Source of the DNA: Thiorhodovibrio litoralis
GTDB lineage: Bacteria; Pseudomonadota; Gammaproteobacteria; Chromatiales; Chromatiaceae
Length of the DNA: 64,000 bases
Direction: 5' to 3'
Assembly (NCBI RefSeq): GCF_033954455.1
Contig: NZ_CP121473.1
Location: 930,001-994,000 of the forward strand
This document shows, piece by piece, positions 16,056-24,352 of the stretch. Every line of letters begins with the position of its first letter. The first letter of the stretch is position 1. A program made the position numbers and the translations under genes. The notes under the pieces are model-generated. The model was given only the letters and a program-made list of their open reading frames with translations. It ran no database searches and was not told the DNA's origin.

Positions 16056-17003
16056 CTAGCGCAAGCCTTGCAGGATCTCACGATAGGTATGCTCGCTGAA
16101 CATGCTGTCTGAGATGCGCACGGTGGGCTTGGTCAGGCAGTTGTTCAGCACCTTGGTGCCGTGAACCTGGAGGATCTCGGGCTTGACGTTGACATGCGGC
16201 ATGCTGGTCTGGGCGTAGTTCATGTTCTCGAACTCGACCATGGTGATGTATTCGGCCGGGATGCTGTAGCCCTCCCAAACCTCGGCGGTGCGCTGCAGCT
16301 TGGCGCCGGGTTCGCGCTTGAGCTCTGCCATCATGGACTCGACCGTGGCCTGGCCGCTGCCGAGGGTGGACAGGCCGATGCGCTTGATGATCTGCCAGCC
16401 GATCACGCCGGGGGATGCCTCCAGCATCTCCATGGTCTGGATTTCGCCCTGCTCGAATTCCTCTTCCTTGCCGTGGCGCACCTGATGGGTGGCGAGTACC
16501 GTGACCGTATGCTCGGTATCCATCGCATAGCCTTTCATTTTGCTCGGATCAGCGCCGCCGAAGGCCATCTGCACGAACTGGTTGCGTGACACCAGCTTGG
16601 GCAGTTTGCTTTTGACGATGCGGAAGATCGGCTCTTCTGGTCCGTCGAGCAACATGCCGCCGCACTTGGCGCAGGACTGCACCACCACGTCCTCAAAGGT
16701 TTCATGGAAGTCCTCGTGTGCTTCCCAGGAGTCCCAGTAGGTGAACTGGTCGATCCAGATGTGCGACAGCTCCGAGCCCATGTCCGAGCTGGCGGCCCAG
16801 CGCATGCCCATGGGGCAACTGCCGCGCTGGCGCATCAAGTCGAAGCCGCGAAAGCCGGGGGTCAGTGCTGTGGCCAGGCACATTTTGCTGCTGGCCTCTT
16901 TCATCATGCTCATCAGGTTCGGGTCGTTGCGCACCAGAACCCGGTTGATGGCGACATAGAGGGGTGACTTGGGCTCGGCGTCGAACAGGGCTTTCATATC
17001 CAT
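16056..17003 (-). CDS. sor: Sulfur oxygenase reductase
   Basis: 315 residues, close to the ~310 of known SORs. The enzyme disproportionates and oxygenates cytoplasmic elemental sulfur to sulfite, thiosulfate and sulfide, without cofactors other than a mononuclear iron, in a hollow 24-mer. All key residues are visible: Cys42 in KMCLATALTPGF (the persulfide cysteine, Cys31 in Acidianus ambivalens), the iron ligands His96 and His100 (AHEDFH), Glu124 in GPEEPIF, and the two pore-site cysteines Cys111 and Cys114 (SCAKC). The start fits the YVAIN block of the family. It stands alone, divergent from a DUF599 gene, with an FNR-like palindrome between them. Confidence 0.93.
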   Translation of the reverse strand: MDMKALFDAEPKSPLYVAINRVLVRNDPNLMSMMKEASSKMCLATALTPGFRGFDLMRQRGSCPMGMRWAASSDMGSELSHIWIDQFTYWDSWEAHEDFHETFEDVVVQSCAKCGGMLLDGPEEPIFRIVKSKLPKLVSRNQFVQMAFGGADPSKMKGYAMDTEHTVTVLATHQVRHGKEEEFEQGEIQTMEMLEASPGVIGWQIIKRIGLSTLGSGQATVESMMAELKREPGAKLQRTAEVWEGYSIPAEYITMVEFENMNYAQTSMPHVNVKPEILQVHGTKVLNNCLTKPTVRISDSMFSEHTYREILQGLR

Positions 17004-17058
17004 CGGAGAGGACCTTTTGGGTTAGGGGAGGGAAGCGGTGTGCAGGCGTGATCCGAAA

Positions 17059-17072
17059 TTGAGTATTATCAA
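17059..17072. promoter_or_regulatory. FNR/Anr-like site upstream of the sulfur oxygenase reductase gene
   Basis: TTGAGTATTATCAA matches the FNR consensus TTGAT-N4-ATCAA at 9 of 10 defined positions and is centred about 62 bases before the sor start. It may also serve the divergent DUF599 gene. Oxygen control of an O2-dependent enzyme would make sense, but this is a single-site inference. Confidence 0.45.
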
Positions 17073-17265
17073 TCTAGCGCAAAGATCAGGGCGCTTCCGA
17101 CGGTTTTAAATGCCTTCGTCTAGAAGCGGGGGTTTGGCCGCCGATGAAACTCTTGGTGTCCTTATGGAACAAGGGTTTAAGTGGGCCGTTGTGGTTTGTA
17201 GTAATAGCCGGCTGGCGTGGGTTGTGCTACTTCTAATCCAAGAAGGCCGTGTAAGGGACGAAGAT

Positions 17266-17925
17266 GTGTACTCAATCGTGATTACCGACAAAGCACTCGA
17301 AATTGGCCTATCCGGCTCCGCCATCAGCCTGTTGGTGTTGTACCACTTGTTCCACGCATGGGAGGTGAGAGCGCGCCCGGAGCAGACGTCCTTTGGGCGC
17401 AATTCTCTAGCGCGGGCACGTTGGGCGGCGCATATCATGCGCAAGGGTTCGGATATTCTGGCGGTGCAGACGTTGCGCAATTGGACCATGGGCGCCACCC
17501 TGCTGGCTTCTACGGCCATCGTGCTGGCACTGGGGATTCTGAGCTTCGCGCTCAGCTCGGATGGTGTCGACCAGCTAAACAGCATTGTTCATATCGCCGG
17601 CGTGCGCAGCCACGCGCTGGCAGTGATCAAGGCGTTGCTGGCGGTCTTTATCTACTTAATTGGCTTCGTCAGCTTTTCGCTGTGCATCCGCTTTTACAAC
17701 CACGCAGCCTTTCTGCTCAATCTGCCGCCGGGGGAGGGTGAAGAACCCGATCCGACAGCGGCGATTCATGCCATCAGCCGCGGGGCTGGTGCTTATAACT
17801 TCGGCATGCGCGCCTACTATGTCTCCATCCCGCTAATGCTATGGCTGCTTGGGCCGATCTGGTTCTTCCTTGGCGCGGTGGTGATGATCTTTCTCATCTA
17901 CCGACTGGATCACGGTTCTGGTTGA
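17266..17925 (+). CDS. DUF599 family membrane protein
   Basis: About 219 residues. The family signature LLVLYHLFHAW followed by TSFGRNSLARARWA and VQTLRNWTMGATLLASTAI is clear, with four predicted membrane helices and a cytoplasmic loop near LPPGEGEEPDP. Function unknown. The frame is open back to an ATG at 17110, but codon use upstream of about 17260 is unlike the rest and the homology starts near IGLSGSAIS; a GTG preceded by AGGGA was therefore chosen. It diverges from sor and precedes, in opposite orientation, the methionine-rich pair. Confidence 0.75.
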   Translation: MYSIVITDKALEIGLSGSAISLLVLYHLFHAWEVRARPEQTSFGRNSLARARWAAHIMRKGSDILAVQTLRNWTMGATLLASTAIVLALGILSFALSSDGVDQLNSIVHIAGVRSHALAVIKALLAVFIYLIGFVSFSLCIRFYNHAAFLLNLPPGEGEEPDPTAAIHAISRGAGAYNFGMRAYYVSIPLMLWLLGPIWFFLGAVVMIFLIYRLDHGSG

Positions 17926-17990
17926 TTTGCCGCGGGCGCTTGCTTGGGGATGTTAGCTGGGAGATGTCGGCTGGGAGATATCAGCGGGGG

Positions 17991-18557
17991 TCAGTTGTTG
18001 GGGAAAATGGACATGGGCCGCGACATGATGTCGACATCGCGGCCGATGCCGCCGACGTTGCCAGTCATGTCGATCAGCTGCCGATCCATGGTGTAGAGGG
18101 TGGCGCCGATGGAGGTCATGTGCTGCTCGATGAAGTCCATCCGCTCGGCAATGGTCAGAATGTCCTCGCGCATGCTGCCCATATTGTTGCCCATGCCAGC
18201 GACCGATTGATAAATCGACGGCATGGTGCTGACCTGAGTGTCCATCTCAACCACGGCCTGCTCCATGGTCAGCATGTCCCGGTTAACCCGGTCGAAGTCT
18301 GAACGCATTCTCTGCATATCATCGGCCATCTCCACCATGTAGAAGGTGATTTTGTCCATGCGGCTGGTAAATGTGGCAATCAGGGCCAGCATGGCAATCA
18401 TCATCACCACCATGCCGAGCATGGCGTAGCGGATGATATTGTTAATACGGGTGGTGCTGCGAACCATGTTGTGCTTGAACACAAACATGAGGTCCTCATG
18501 CAGGTCCATGAAGCGGTTCGCGGCATCCTCGGTGGCGGTGCGGTCGTCTGTTGTCAT
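17991..18557 (-). CDS. Methionine-rich single-pass membrane protein B
   Basis: 188 residues, 26 of them methionine (about 14%). A cytoplasmic N-terminus of ~40 residues, one membrane helix (AMLGMVVMMIAMLALIATF, about 46-64) and a long helical, presumably periplasmic region with Met every 3-7 residues. The last ~20 residues are IGRDVDIMSRPMSIFPNN. It is homologous in layout and in the repeated IGDI/MRxDxxxI-like pattern to the adjacent upstream gene, 3 bases apart, so the pair arose by duplication and is co-transcribed. Similar proteins are sometimes mislabelled as translation initiation factor 2. Function unknown. Confidence 0.8.
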   Translation of the reverse strand: MTTDDRTATEDAANRFMDLHEDLMFVFKHNMVRSTTRINNIIRYAMLGMVVMMIAMLALIATFTSRMDKITFYMVEMADDMQRMRSDFDRVNRDMLTMEQAVVEMDTQVSTMPSIYQSVAGMGNNMGSMREDILTIAERMDFIEQHMTSIGATLYTMDRQLIDMTGNVGGIGRDVDIMSRPMSIFPNN

Positions 18558-18560
18558 GGG

Positions 18561-19145
18561 CTATTGGCCGAAAAAGGGCATCATGCGCATCGGGCTGCTC
18601 ATCTGATTGACGTTGCGGCGCATGATGAACATGTCGCGGTTCAGCAAGCCGAACGCCTGATTCATTTCGATCATATTGTGGTCGATGCCGCCGACGGTCT
18701 CGCCAATGCCGCTGACATTCGGGGAGATGTCGCCCATGGCGCCGGTGATGAGGTCGATGTCACCGCGCATCTGCCGTAGTTTGATCTCCAGTGGTGGCAT
18801 CACGCTCATGTGGTCGCGCATCCGGCCGACGGCGGTGTCGATGGTGGAGACGTGGAGCGCGACCTGGCTGAAATCCTCCTGCATCGCGTCGATCTCGCCG
18901 TACATGTTGCCCATGCGCTCGGTGATCACGCCCATGGCCCCCACCAGGGTCCAAATCAGGTAAAACACGGGCGGCGTCAGCACGAGCATGATGATGGATG
19001 CGACTCGTCCGATGAGCTGGGTGCGCTGATTGGACTGGCTGTGGCGGAAGTCGACATCCTCTTCCTGCTTGACGGTTTGCTCCAGGCGCTCGTTGATGAT
19101 GCTCAACGCCTCGAGTGACATGGGGCGGGACTCGTTTTGTGGCAT
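18561..19145 (-). CDS. Methionine-rich single-pass membrane protein A
   Basis: 194 residues, about 10% methionine. A charged cytoplasmic head with a short coiled coil (ERLEQTVKQEEDVDFRHSQ), one membrane helix (VASIIMLVLTPPVFYLIWTLVG, about 49-70) and a long amphipathic helical tail dense in Met, Asp and Ile, ending PMRMMPFFGQ. The overall architecture equals that of the following gene, indicating paralogues that may form a hetero-oligomer in the periplasm. First gene of a two-gene operon close to sor. No catalytic motif is visible; surface Met clusters could bind copper or scavenge oxidants (inference). Confidence 0.8.
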   Translation of the reverse strand: MPQNESRPMSLEALSIINERLEQTVKQEEDVDFRHSQSNQRTQLIGRVASIIMLVLTPPVFYLIWTLVGAMGVITERMGNMYGEIDAMQEDFSQVALHVSTIDTAVGRMRDHMSVMPPLEIKLRQMRGDIDLITGAMGDISPNVSGIGETVGGIDHNMIEMNQAFGLLNRDMFIMRRNVNQMSSPMRMMPFFGQ

Positions 19146-19554
19146 GCTGGCTTACCGAAATGTTTATGGTCCCGGCCACCCCCTACGCACCCCCAGGAAA
19201 CACAAATCCGAAACTGGTGGCGTATTGGTCGTTGAAGGGTCAGGGCAAGCCGATAGCGGTTTGCGCTTGCCGGATAGACGAAGCCGTCAGAAGACGGCAT
19301 GATGCACCTTGATTGGCAGGGGGCAGAGCCTGATATAACCTGATGCAGCGTGCCGATTGAGTTGAGGCCGGTCTGATCAAGCATAGCGCAAATTCGGGTC
19401 GGCAATACCGCAGGTTTCAAGCTGTTTGTCAGGCGCTGGGAATGCCGCCCTATCCTAAAGGGGCCTGCGCTGTTCGCGAAAGGCGCTTGCGAGATCGTCT
19501 GCTCGCACCGAGGACTATTTTGAATCGTCAAGCGATATCGACGGAGGTTATGCC
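19146..19554. other. Intergenic region between the Met-rich pair and the STAS gene
   Basis: 409 bases separating two divergent transcription units. It must hold both promoters; I found no convincing sigma-70 pair, no palindrome of note and no open frame resembling a protein. Confidence 0.5.
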
Positions 19555-19887
19555 GTGACGGCAGACTATTTTGATCAGGAGGGGGTACTGGTGGTGCAGC
19601 CGGGAAAGCGGCTCGATTCAACCAGCTCGCCGGAGGTCGATCGAGAGGTATCGGCGCGCATCGAAGCGGGCGCTTCGCGGGTGGTGTTCGACTTTCAGAA
19701 TACTGAATATCTTTCCAGTGCCGGGCTGCGAGTGATGATGAAAGCCGCCAAGGCCACAGGAAAGAGCGGAGGCGGTGTCGGGTTGTGTGGCGCCAACGCG
19801 CATGTCAAGCAGGTTGTCGAGCTGTGCGGGATGGAGTCCCTGTTTAAGATCGCCCCGAGTCTCGATCGCGCGATCAAGCTCGTTTAG
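19555..19887 (+). CDS. STAS-domain anti-sigma-factor antagonist
   Basis: 110 residues, a single STAS domain of the SpoIIAA/RsbV type. The motif YLSSAGLRVM contains the phosphorylatable serine (Ser54 or Ser55). In partner switching the unphosphorylated STAS protein binds the RsbW-like kinase; the kinase phosphorylates it and a SpoIIE-type phosphatase reverses this. The start is a GTG preceded by CGGAGG; the ATG two codons earlier is out of frame. It converges on the RsbW-like gene 70 bases away, and the cognate phosphatase is encoded in that same minus-strand cluster. Confidence 0.9.
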   Translation: MTADYFDQEGVLVVQPGKRLDSTSSPEVDREVSARIEAGASRVVFDFQNTEYLSSAGLRVMMKAAKATGKSGGGVGLCGANAHVKQVVELCGMESLFKIAPSLDRAIKLV

Positions 19888-19956
19888 GCCGTCCACCCGG
19901 TTCTAAAAAAGCTCCTCCAGCTGTCTCTGGTCAATGCGCCCGGTCGGGTTGGCCAG

Positions 19957-20370
19957 TCACTTCTCCTCAATCCGCTTGACCAGGCGCAGGTGATTGCGCT
20001 GGCCGACCCGCTTGTAGCTCAGTTCGTTGGTTAGCGTCTGCACCAGATGAATCCCTAAACCGCCGATCGGGCGATCTTCCAGCGGGGCGTCGATATGCTC
20101 AGGGGGGCCGGCGGCGGTGGGGTCGAAGGGTGTGGTGTCGTCGCTGATGTCGATGACCATGCGCCCGTCCTCAAGCTGTACCTCAACTTCGATGTTGGGC
20201 TCTTTGCCTTCGATTTTGCCGTGCTTGAGGATGTTGACAACAAGCTCTTCGATGCACAGCACAGCCGCATGCACGGCGGCAAAGGGAATCGCCGCGTCCA
20301 TCAGCTCGCTTTCGACCTGCTCAATGAGTACGGCGATGGCATCTGGAGTGTCCGCTACCTGAAATTTCAT
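19957..20370 (-). CDS. RsbW-like serine kinase / anti-sigma factor (HATPase)
   Basis: 137 residues, the compact GHKL ATPase fold of SpoIIAB/RsbW proteins. N box IEELVVNILKHG at about 40-51, G1 box VIDISDDTTPFDP and G2 box GGLGIHLVQTL are all present. It should phosphorylate the nearby STAS protein and sequester an unknown target. I chose the ATG with AAAGGG upstream; an in-frame ATG 14 codons earlier lacks a ribosome-binding site. It is the last gene of the minus-strand cluster, 117 bases after the racemase. Confidence 0.87.
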   Translation of the reverse strand: MKFQVADTPDAIAVLIEQVESELMDAAIPFAAVHAAVLCIEELVVNILKHGKIEGKEPNIEVEVQLEDGRMVIDISDDTTPFDPTAAGPPEHIDAPLEDRPIGGLGIHLVQTLTNELSYKRVGQRNHLRLVKRIEEK

Positions 20371-20487
20371 CGCTCGGCCCTTTGTTGCTGATCCGTGACT
20401 GGCGTCATTCATAGCCCAACCGGTGCAAGACCTTGCGGATCTTCGCTAGCCTTTGGTCAGTCAAGCGAGTGTCATCTTGGCCCAGGG

Positions 20488-21180
20488 TTACAGCTGGGCG
20501 TTGGGCATCAGCCGCTGCACCGCATGGCGTGCCAGCTCGAGTGTCGTATCGACGAGCTGAAGACCCTGGGTGTTGACCCGCGCCATCGCCAGCGGCAGTT
20601 CGGTGCAGCCAAGGATCAGCGTTTGCGAATCGATCGCCAGGGGGGCGCTGAGCAACTGCTGGAACTGTTCTGCGGCGGCATCAATCGCGCCGGCCTTGAC
20701 CTCGGCGATACAGCGGTCAACAGCCGTTTGCAAGCGATGTTGATCAGGAACGCTGCAGTCGATGCCGCGCTGCGCGCACAGCCGTTGGTAGAAGCCCGAG
20801 GCGACCGTGCCGCGGGAGGCCAGCAGCAAGACTGAGCCTGCTGGCTGCAAGCTCGCCAGCGCGGCCTCGGCGATATGGATGATCGGCGCGTCACTGGCGC
20901 TGGCCAAGGCATCGTACCAATGGTGCGAGGTATTACAGGGAATCGCGATCGCATCGACCCCAAAGCCATTCAGCTGTTCGATGGCACGCTGCAGCTCGGG
21001 GAGCGGGCTCGGGCCCTTGGCGAGGATGGCGGCGGTGCGGTCAGGGGTCTGCGGTAGGTTCAGGACCAGGCTGGGCAGATGGTCCTGATCGCAGTGCGCC
21101 GGGGTCACTGCCACCAGCTTGCACATAAAATCGGCGGTGGCGGCTGGGCCCAGGCCGCCGAGGACGCCTAGGCAGGGCAT
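20488..21180 (-). CDS. Aspartate/glutamate racemase family protein
   Basis: 230 residues. The start LGVLGGLGPAATADFM is the family signature, and the two catalytic cysteines are present: Cys82 in IPCNTSHH and Cys192 in LGCTELPLA. PLP-independent racemases of this type interconvert L- and D-aspartate (or glutamate). It overlaps the 3' end of the symporter gene by 13 bases, so racemase and transporter are made together. The exact amino acid cannot be told from the sequence. Confidence 0.9.
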   Translation of the reverse strand: MPCLGVLGGLGPAATADFMCKLVAVTPAHCDQDHLPSLVLNLPQTPDRTAAILAKGPSPLPELQRAIEQLNGFGVDAIAIPCNTSHHWYDALASASDAPIIHIAEAALASLQPAGSVLLLASRGTVASGFYQRLCAQRGIDCSVPDQHRLQTAVDRCIAEVKAGAIDAAAEQFQQLLSAPLAIDSQTLILGCTELPLAMARVNTQGLQLVDTTLELARHAVQRLMPNAQL

Positions 21181-22475
21181 GCTTGCGCCTCCCCGAGCGC
21201 GGGGCGTTCGCAGGCGAGGCTGACCGATGCCATGTTGGTCATCACCAGGACCAGGGTGCGCAGGATGTCGACCAGGGGATCAATCGCCAAGAAGAGGATG
21301 AAGGCGGCCTCGAAGGGTAGTCCGATATAACCGCAGACGATGCCGGTGAGGGTGACGACCGCAATGCCGGTCATGCCGGCCGATGCCAGTCCAGCGATGA
21401 TCGAGCCTGCGAGCAGGATGGCGAAGTCGGTTGCGCTCAGGCTCATCCCGTAGATCTGGGCAACAAAGAGCGTCGCGCAGACGTAGTAGAGAATCGGGCC
21501 GGTGCGCAGCAGCGACACGCTCAGTGGCACCAGCAGCTCGACTCGGGTCTGATCCAGTCCGATGCGATCAATCAACGACTGGATCATCACGGGCATGCAG
21601 ATCACGCTGTTGCGGGTTGCCACCGCCAGCGAGAACGGATCGCGAAGGGCGTCGAGCACCGTGCCGAGCGTCGATCCGCTGCGTTGCCAGATCACCAGCG
21701 CCGAGAAGCCTATCAGGGCAAACGAGCCGGCGGCGAAGGCGGCCAGGAATTGGGTCATCGCCAGAATCGGCTCCCAGCCAGACTCGGCGATCTGCGCCGC
21801 GCTCATGAAGAGCAGCACCGGCGGCAAGAAGTAACTCATCCAACGCATCAGCATCTGGCAGCCCTGATAGACGGCATGCAGGGTGTCAGTGAAGGCCTGG
21901 GCGACTGAGTCGGGGACATGGCCGATCGCGAGCCCGAGCAAGATCGAGAACACCAGGACCTGCAAGGTCTCGCCATTTGTCAGTGCGGCGAAGATGTTGG
22001 AAGGGATCAGGCTTAACAACACCGAACCGACACCGGGTTCTGACGCCGCTGTCATCGGGCTGCTGAGTGTCATCTCGATATTGTGGGCGCCGGAATCAAC
22101 ACCAACCAGGTTACCCAAGATTTCCAGGGTGTGAGGCGAGAAGCTCCACAACTGCTGCACGACAAACATGACCAGGGCGCCGGTGACCGCCGAGACCAGG
22201 GAGAAGACCAGGAACACCAGCAGCACGCGAAGCAAGATGCTGCCAGACTCACCTTCACGCATGACCCGCTGCACGCTGTAGATCACCGCGGCGACCATGA
22301 ACGGCAGCACCACCATCTTCATCAGGTCGAGGTAGACATCGCCGACGAAGTCGAAGCGGAGAGAAAATTCGGGCAAGTACGTGCCCATCGCAAGCCCGAG
22401 AAACAGGCTCGCGATGATAACCAGCGGATGTAATGCCAGTCGCTTGAGCCCGCGTTCGTGATGCTGAGTGGCCAT
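21168..22475 (-). CDS. Dicarboxylate/amino acid:cation symporter (DAACS)
   Basis: 435 residues with about eight membrane helices and two re-entrant loops, of the GltP/DctA family. The start LHPLVIIASLFLGLAMGTYLP, the motif VATRNSVICMPVMIQ (HP1 region, in place of the usual SSSAATLP) and the C-terminal FLAIDPLVDILRTLVLVMTNM (transport-site helix with Asp and Asn) are typical. Likely substrates are glutamate, aspartate or C4-dicarboxylates taken up with H+ or Na+. The altered serine-rich loop hints at modified specificity. Its start overlaps the stop of the binding-protein gene by one base. Confidence 0.9.
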   Translation of the reverse strand: MATQHHERGLKRLALHPLVIIASLFLGLAMGTYLPEFSLRFDFVGDVYLDLMKMVVLPFMVAAVIYSVQRVMREGESGSILLRVLLVFLVFSLVSAVTGALVMFVVQQLWSFSPHTLEILGNLVGVDSGAHNIEMTLSSPMTAASEPGVGSVLLSLIPSNIFAALTNGETLQVLVFSILLGLAIGHVPDSVAQAFTDTLHAVYQGCQMLMRWMSYFLPPVLLFMSAAQIAESGWEPILAMTQFLAAFAAGSFALIGFSALVIWQRSGSTLGTVLDALRDPFSLAVATRNSVICMPVMIQSLIDRIGLDQTRVELLVPLSVSLLRTGPILYYVCATLFVAQIYGMSLSATDFAILLAGSIIAGLASAGMTGIAVVTLTGIVCGYIGLPFEAAFILFLAIDPLVDILRTLVLVMTNMASVSLACERPALGEAQACPA

Positions 22476-24352
22476 CAGTTGCTCGCTCCAGAGCGGATTA
22501 GCTCATCCGCCTCGCGCGCCGCCTCGAGGGTTGTTTCGATGTCCAGCTTGTTTGCCCTGGTTTCAAGAAACAGGTTGATGAAGTTAAGCAGGGCGTCGTC
22601 CCCGAGCGCGACGACCACGCTGAGGGTGTCCTGCAGATCCTCCAGGGTGACGGTGCGCAACCGCAGCGAGGCCTGGGAATCCGCGGTCAGGAGTCGGCGA
22701 ATTTCCAGTTCATCGCGATATACGGCGACCACCTCGCCGGTGCTCACCGCCTCGACCGCTGCGTCCCAGGTCGGATAGGGGCGGATCTGCGCGGCTGGGA
22801 AGTTGCGCTTGGCGAATTCGGCAAATGACGAGTGCGCGATCACGCCGATGCTGCCATCGAAGGTGCGCACCACGTTCTCCAACTGCTGCGAATGAGTCAT
22901 CTGCGCCAGGCGCAGCCGATTGAAGGCCAAGGCATGACTGAGGCGAAGATAGGGCGCGGAGAATTGCACCCGCTGGGCCCGTGCCAGGGTGCGCGACAGC
23001 TTGCTGATGCCGATATCCGCCTCGCCTTCGGCGACCAGATCGACGACCTCGTTGAAGCTTTGCGCGTCACGGTTCAGCCGCAGTTCGACGCCGAGTTCGG
23101 CCGCCAACTCGCGTGCCATGGTGACCTCGAGACCGACGGTCTCCCCACTCAGGGTATAGAAGAACGGTGGTGTCTCCATGCCGCCCATGGCGACGATGAG
23201 CTCGCCGCTGCTGACGATACGGGCGATGTCAGGTGGAAGTGCTCCGGCCGGTACTGCCCGGCTCAGGCTGGAGCTGGAGGGGGTGACGGGTGCCAGTTCA
23301 GTGCGGGTTGGGGCGGTCTTCGACAGTTCGGCCGGGTCGAGATTCGGCTTGGGCTGAGGCTGATGCTCATGCCTGGGGGCAGCCGCGTCCGCTTGCGTTT
23401 GGCCCGCGCGCGAATCGCTCGAGTGCTGGCTTGGAGTCGATTTGTCGAGTGCCGCCGGCGGCGACTGCGACGGACCGCTCGCGCTGCCATCAGTCAGCGA
23501 CAACCCCTCGTCTTCCGGGGCGGATGAGCCCTCGCGCCAGGTCGACCGCATGCGCTGGCTGAAATCGCTATGTCGGATGCCCCATTTCTCTTCAAGCTGG
23601 GTGAAAAGACCGCTGCCGTGCCAGTCCTTGATCGCGTCGGAGACGAACTGCTCCAGCCGGCTGCCGCGCTCGTCTCGATTCAGGGCAGCCACCCAACCGG
23701 TGACGTAGAGCGGCGGCAACACCATCTCGTAGCGCGTTGCCAACTGCGGGTCGCCGAGCATCACCGAAAACACCGCGGTATCACCGAGAAAGCCATCGCA
23801 GCGTCCCTCCAGCAGGGCCTTCAACGCAACCTCGGCGCTGTACAGGGCAACGATGTCGGCGCCATGCTCGACCGCCAGAGGCCGATTGTAGAAGGAGCCA
23901 CGACGCGAACAGATGCGCCGGTTGCGAATGTCCGACCACTGATGAAAGCCGGCGGATTGGCGCGCCAGCAGGCTGGCGCCTGACTCATAGTAAGGCGGTT
24001 GCACCAGCGTCATCGCCTCGCGCCGCTCGGGCGTCTCGTTCATGGTCGCGATGATCATATCGACCCGTCCCGACTCGAGCGCGTTCTCGCGTTCCGCCGA
24101 GAGCACCGGCACCAACTTCAGCGCCACCCCCAGTCGATCGGCCAGATCGCGAGCCAGGTCCGGCTCTAGGCCGACGATCCGATCGCTCCCGGGGCAGCGC
24201 TCACCCCAGGCTGGGACATCGGCCTTGACGCCGACCACCAACTCGCCGCGCCAACGGATGTCGTCGAGGCTGTCGGCGCTCAGCGCGGCGCTGCTGATTA
24301 GCAGCAGCCAGCCTAGCAGGATTGGCCAGCGGCCCGCGCGAAGCCCCATCAT
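22475..24352 (-). CDS. Double solute-binding (SBP_bac_3) protein
   Basis: 625 residues with a signal peptide (LLGWLLLISSAALSADS). Two consecutive family 3 solute-binding domains (about 30-255 and 375-605) are joined by a Ser/Pro/Gln/Ala-rich linker of ~85 residues. Both halves carry the LEPDLARDLADRLGV / LEVTMARELAAELGV block. Family 3 proteins bind amino acids in the periplasm. Without an ABC transporter nearby it more likely acts as a sensor or as feeder of the adjacent symporter/phosphatase. It begins inside the stop of the SpoIIE-type phosphatase gene (4-base overlap). Confidence 0.88.
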   Translation of the reverse strand: MMGLRAGRWPILLGWLLLISSAALSADSLDDIRWRGELVVGVKADVPAWGERCPGSDRIVGLEPDLARDLADRLGVALKLVPVLSAERENALESGRVDMIIATMNETPERREAMTLVQPPYYESGASLLARQSAGFHQWSDIRNRRICSRRGSFYNRPLAVEHGADIVALYSAEVALKALLEGRCDGFLGDTAVFSVMLGDPQLATRYEMVLPPLYVTGWVAALNRDERGSRLEQFVSDAIKDWHGSGLFTQLEEKWGIRHSDFSQRMRSTWREGSSAPEDEGLSLTDGSASGPSQSPPAALDKSTPSQHSSDSRAGQTQADAAAPRHEHQPQPKPNLDPAELSKTAPTRTELAPVTPSSSSLSRAVPAGALPPDIARIVSSGELIVAMGGMETPPFFYTLSGETVGLEVTMARELAAELGVELRLNRDAQSFNEVVDLVAEGEADIGISKLSRTLARAQRVQFSAPYLRLSHALAFNRLRLAQMTHSQQLENVVRTFDGSIGVIAHSSFAEFAKRNFPAAQIRPYPTWDAAVEAVSTGEVVAVYRDELEIRRLLTADSQASLRLRTVTLEDLQDTLSVVVALGDDALLNFINLFLETRANKLDIETTLEAAREADELIRSGASN

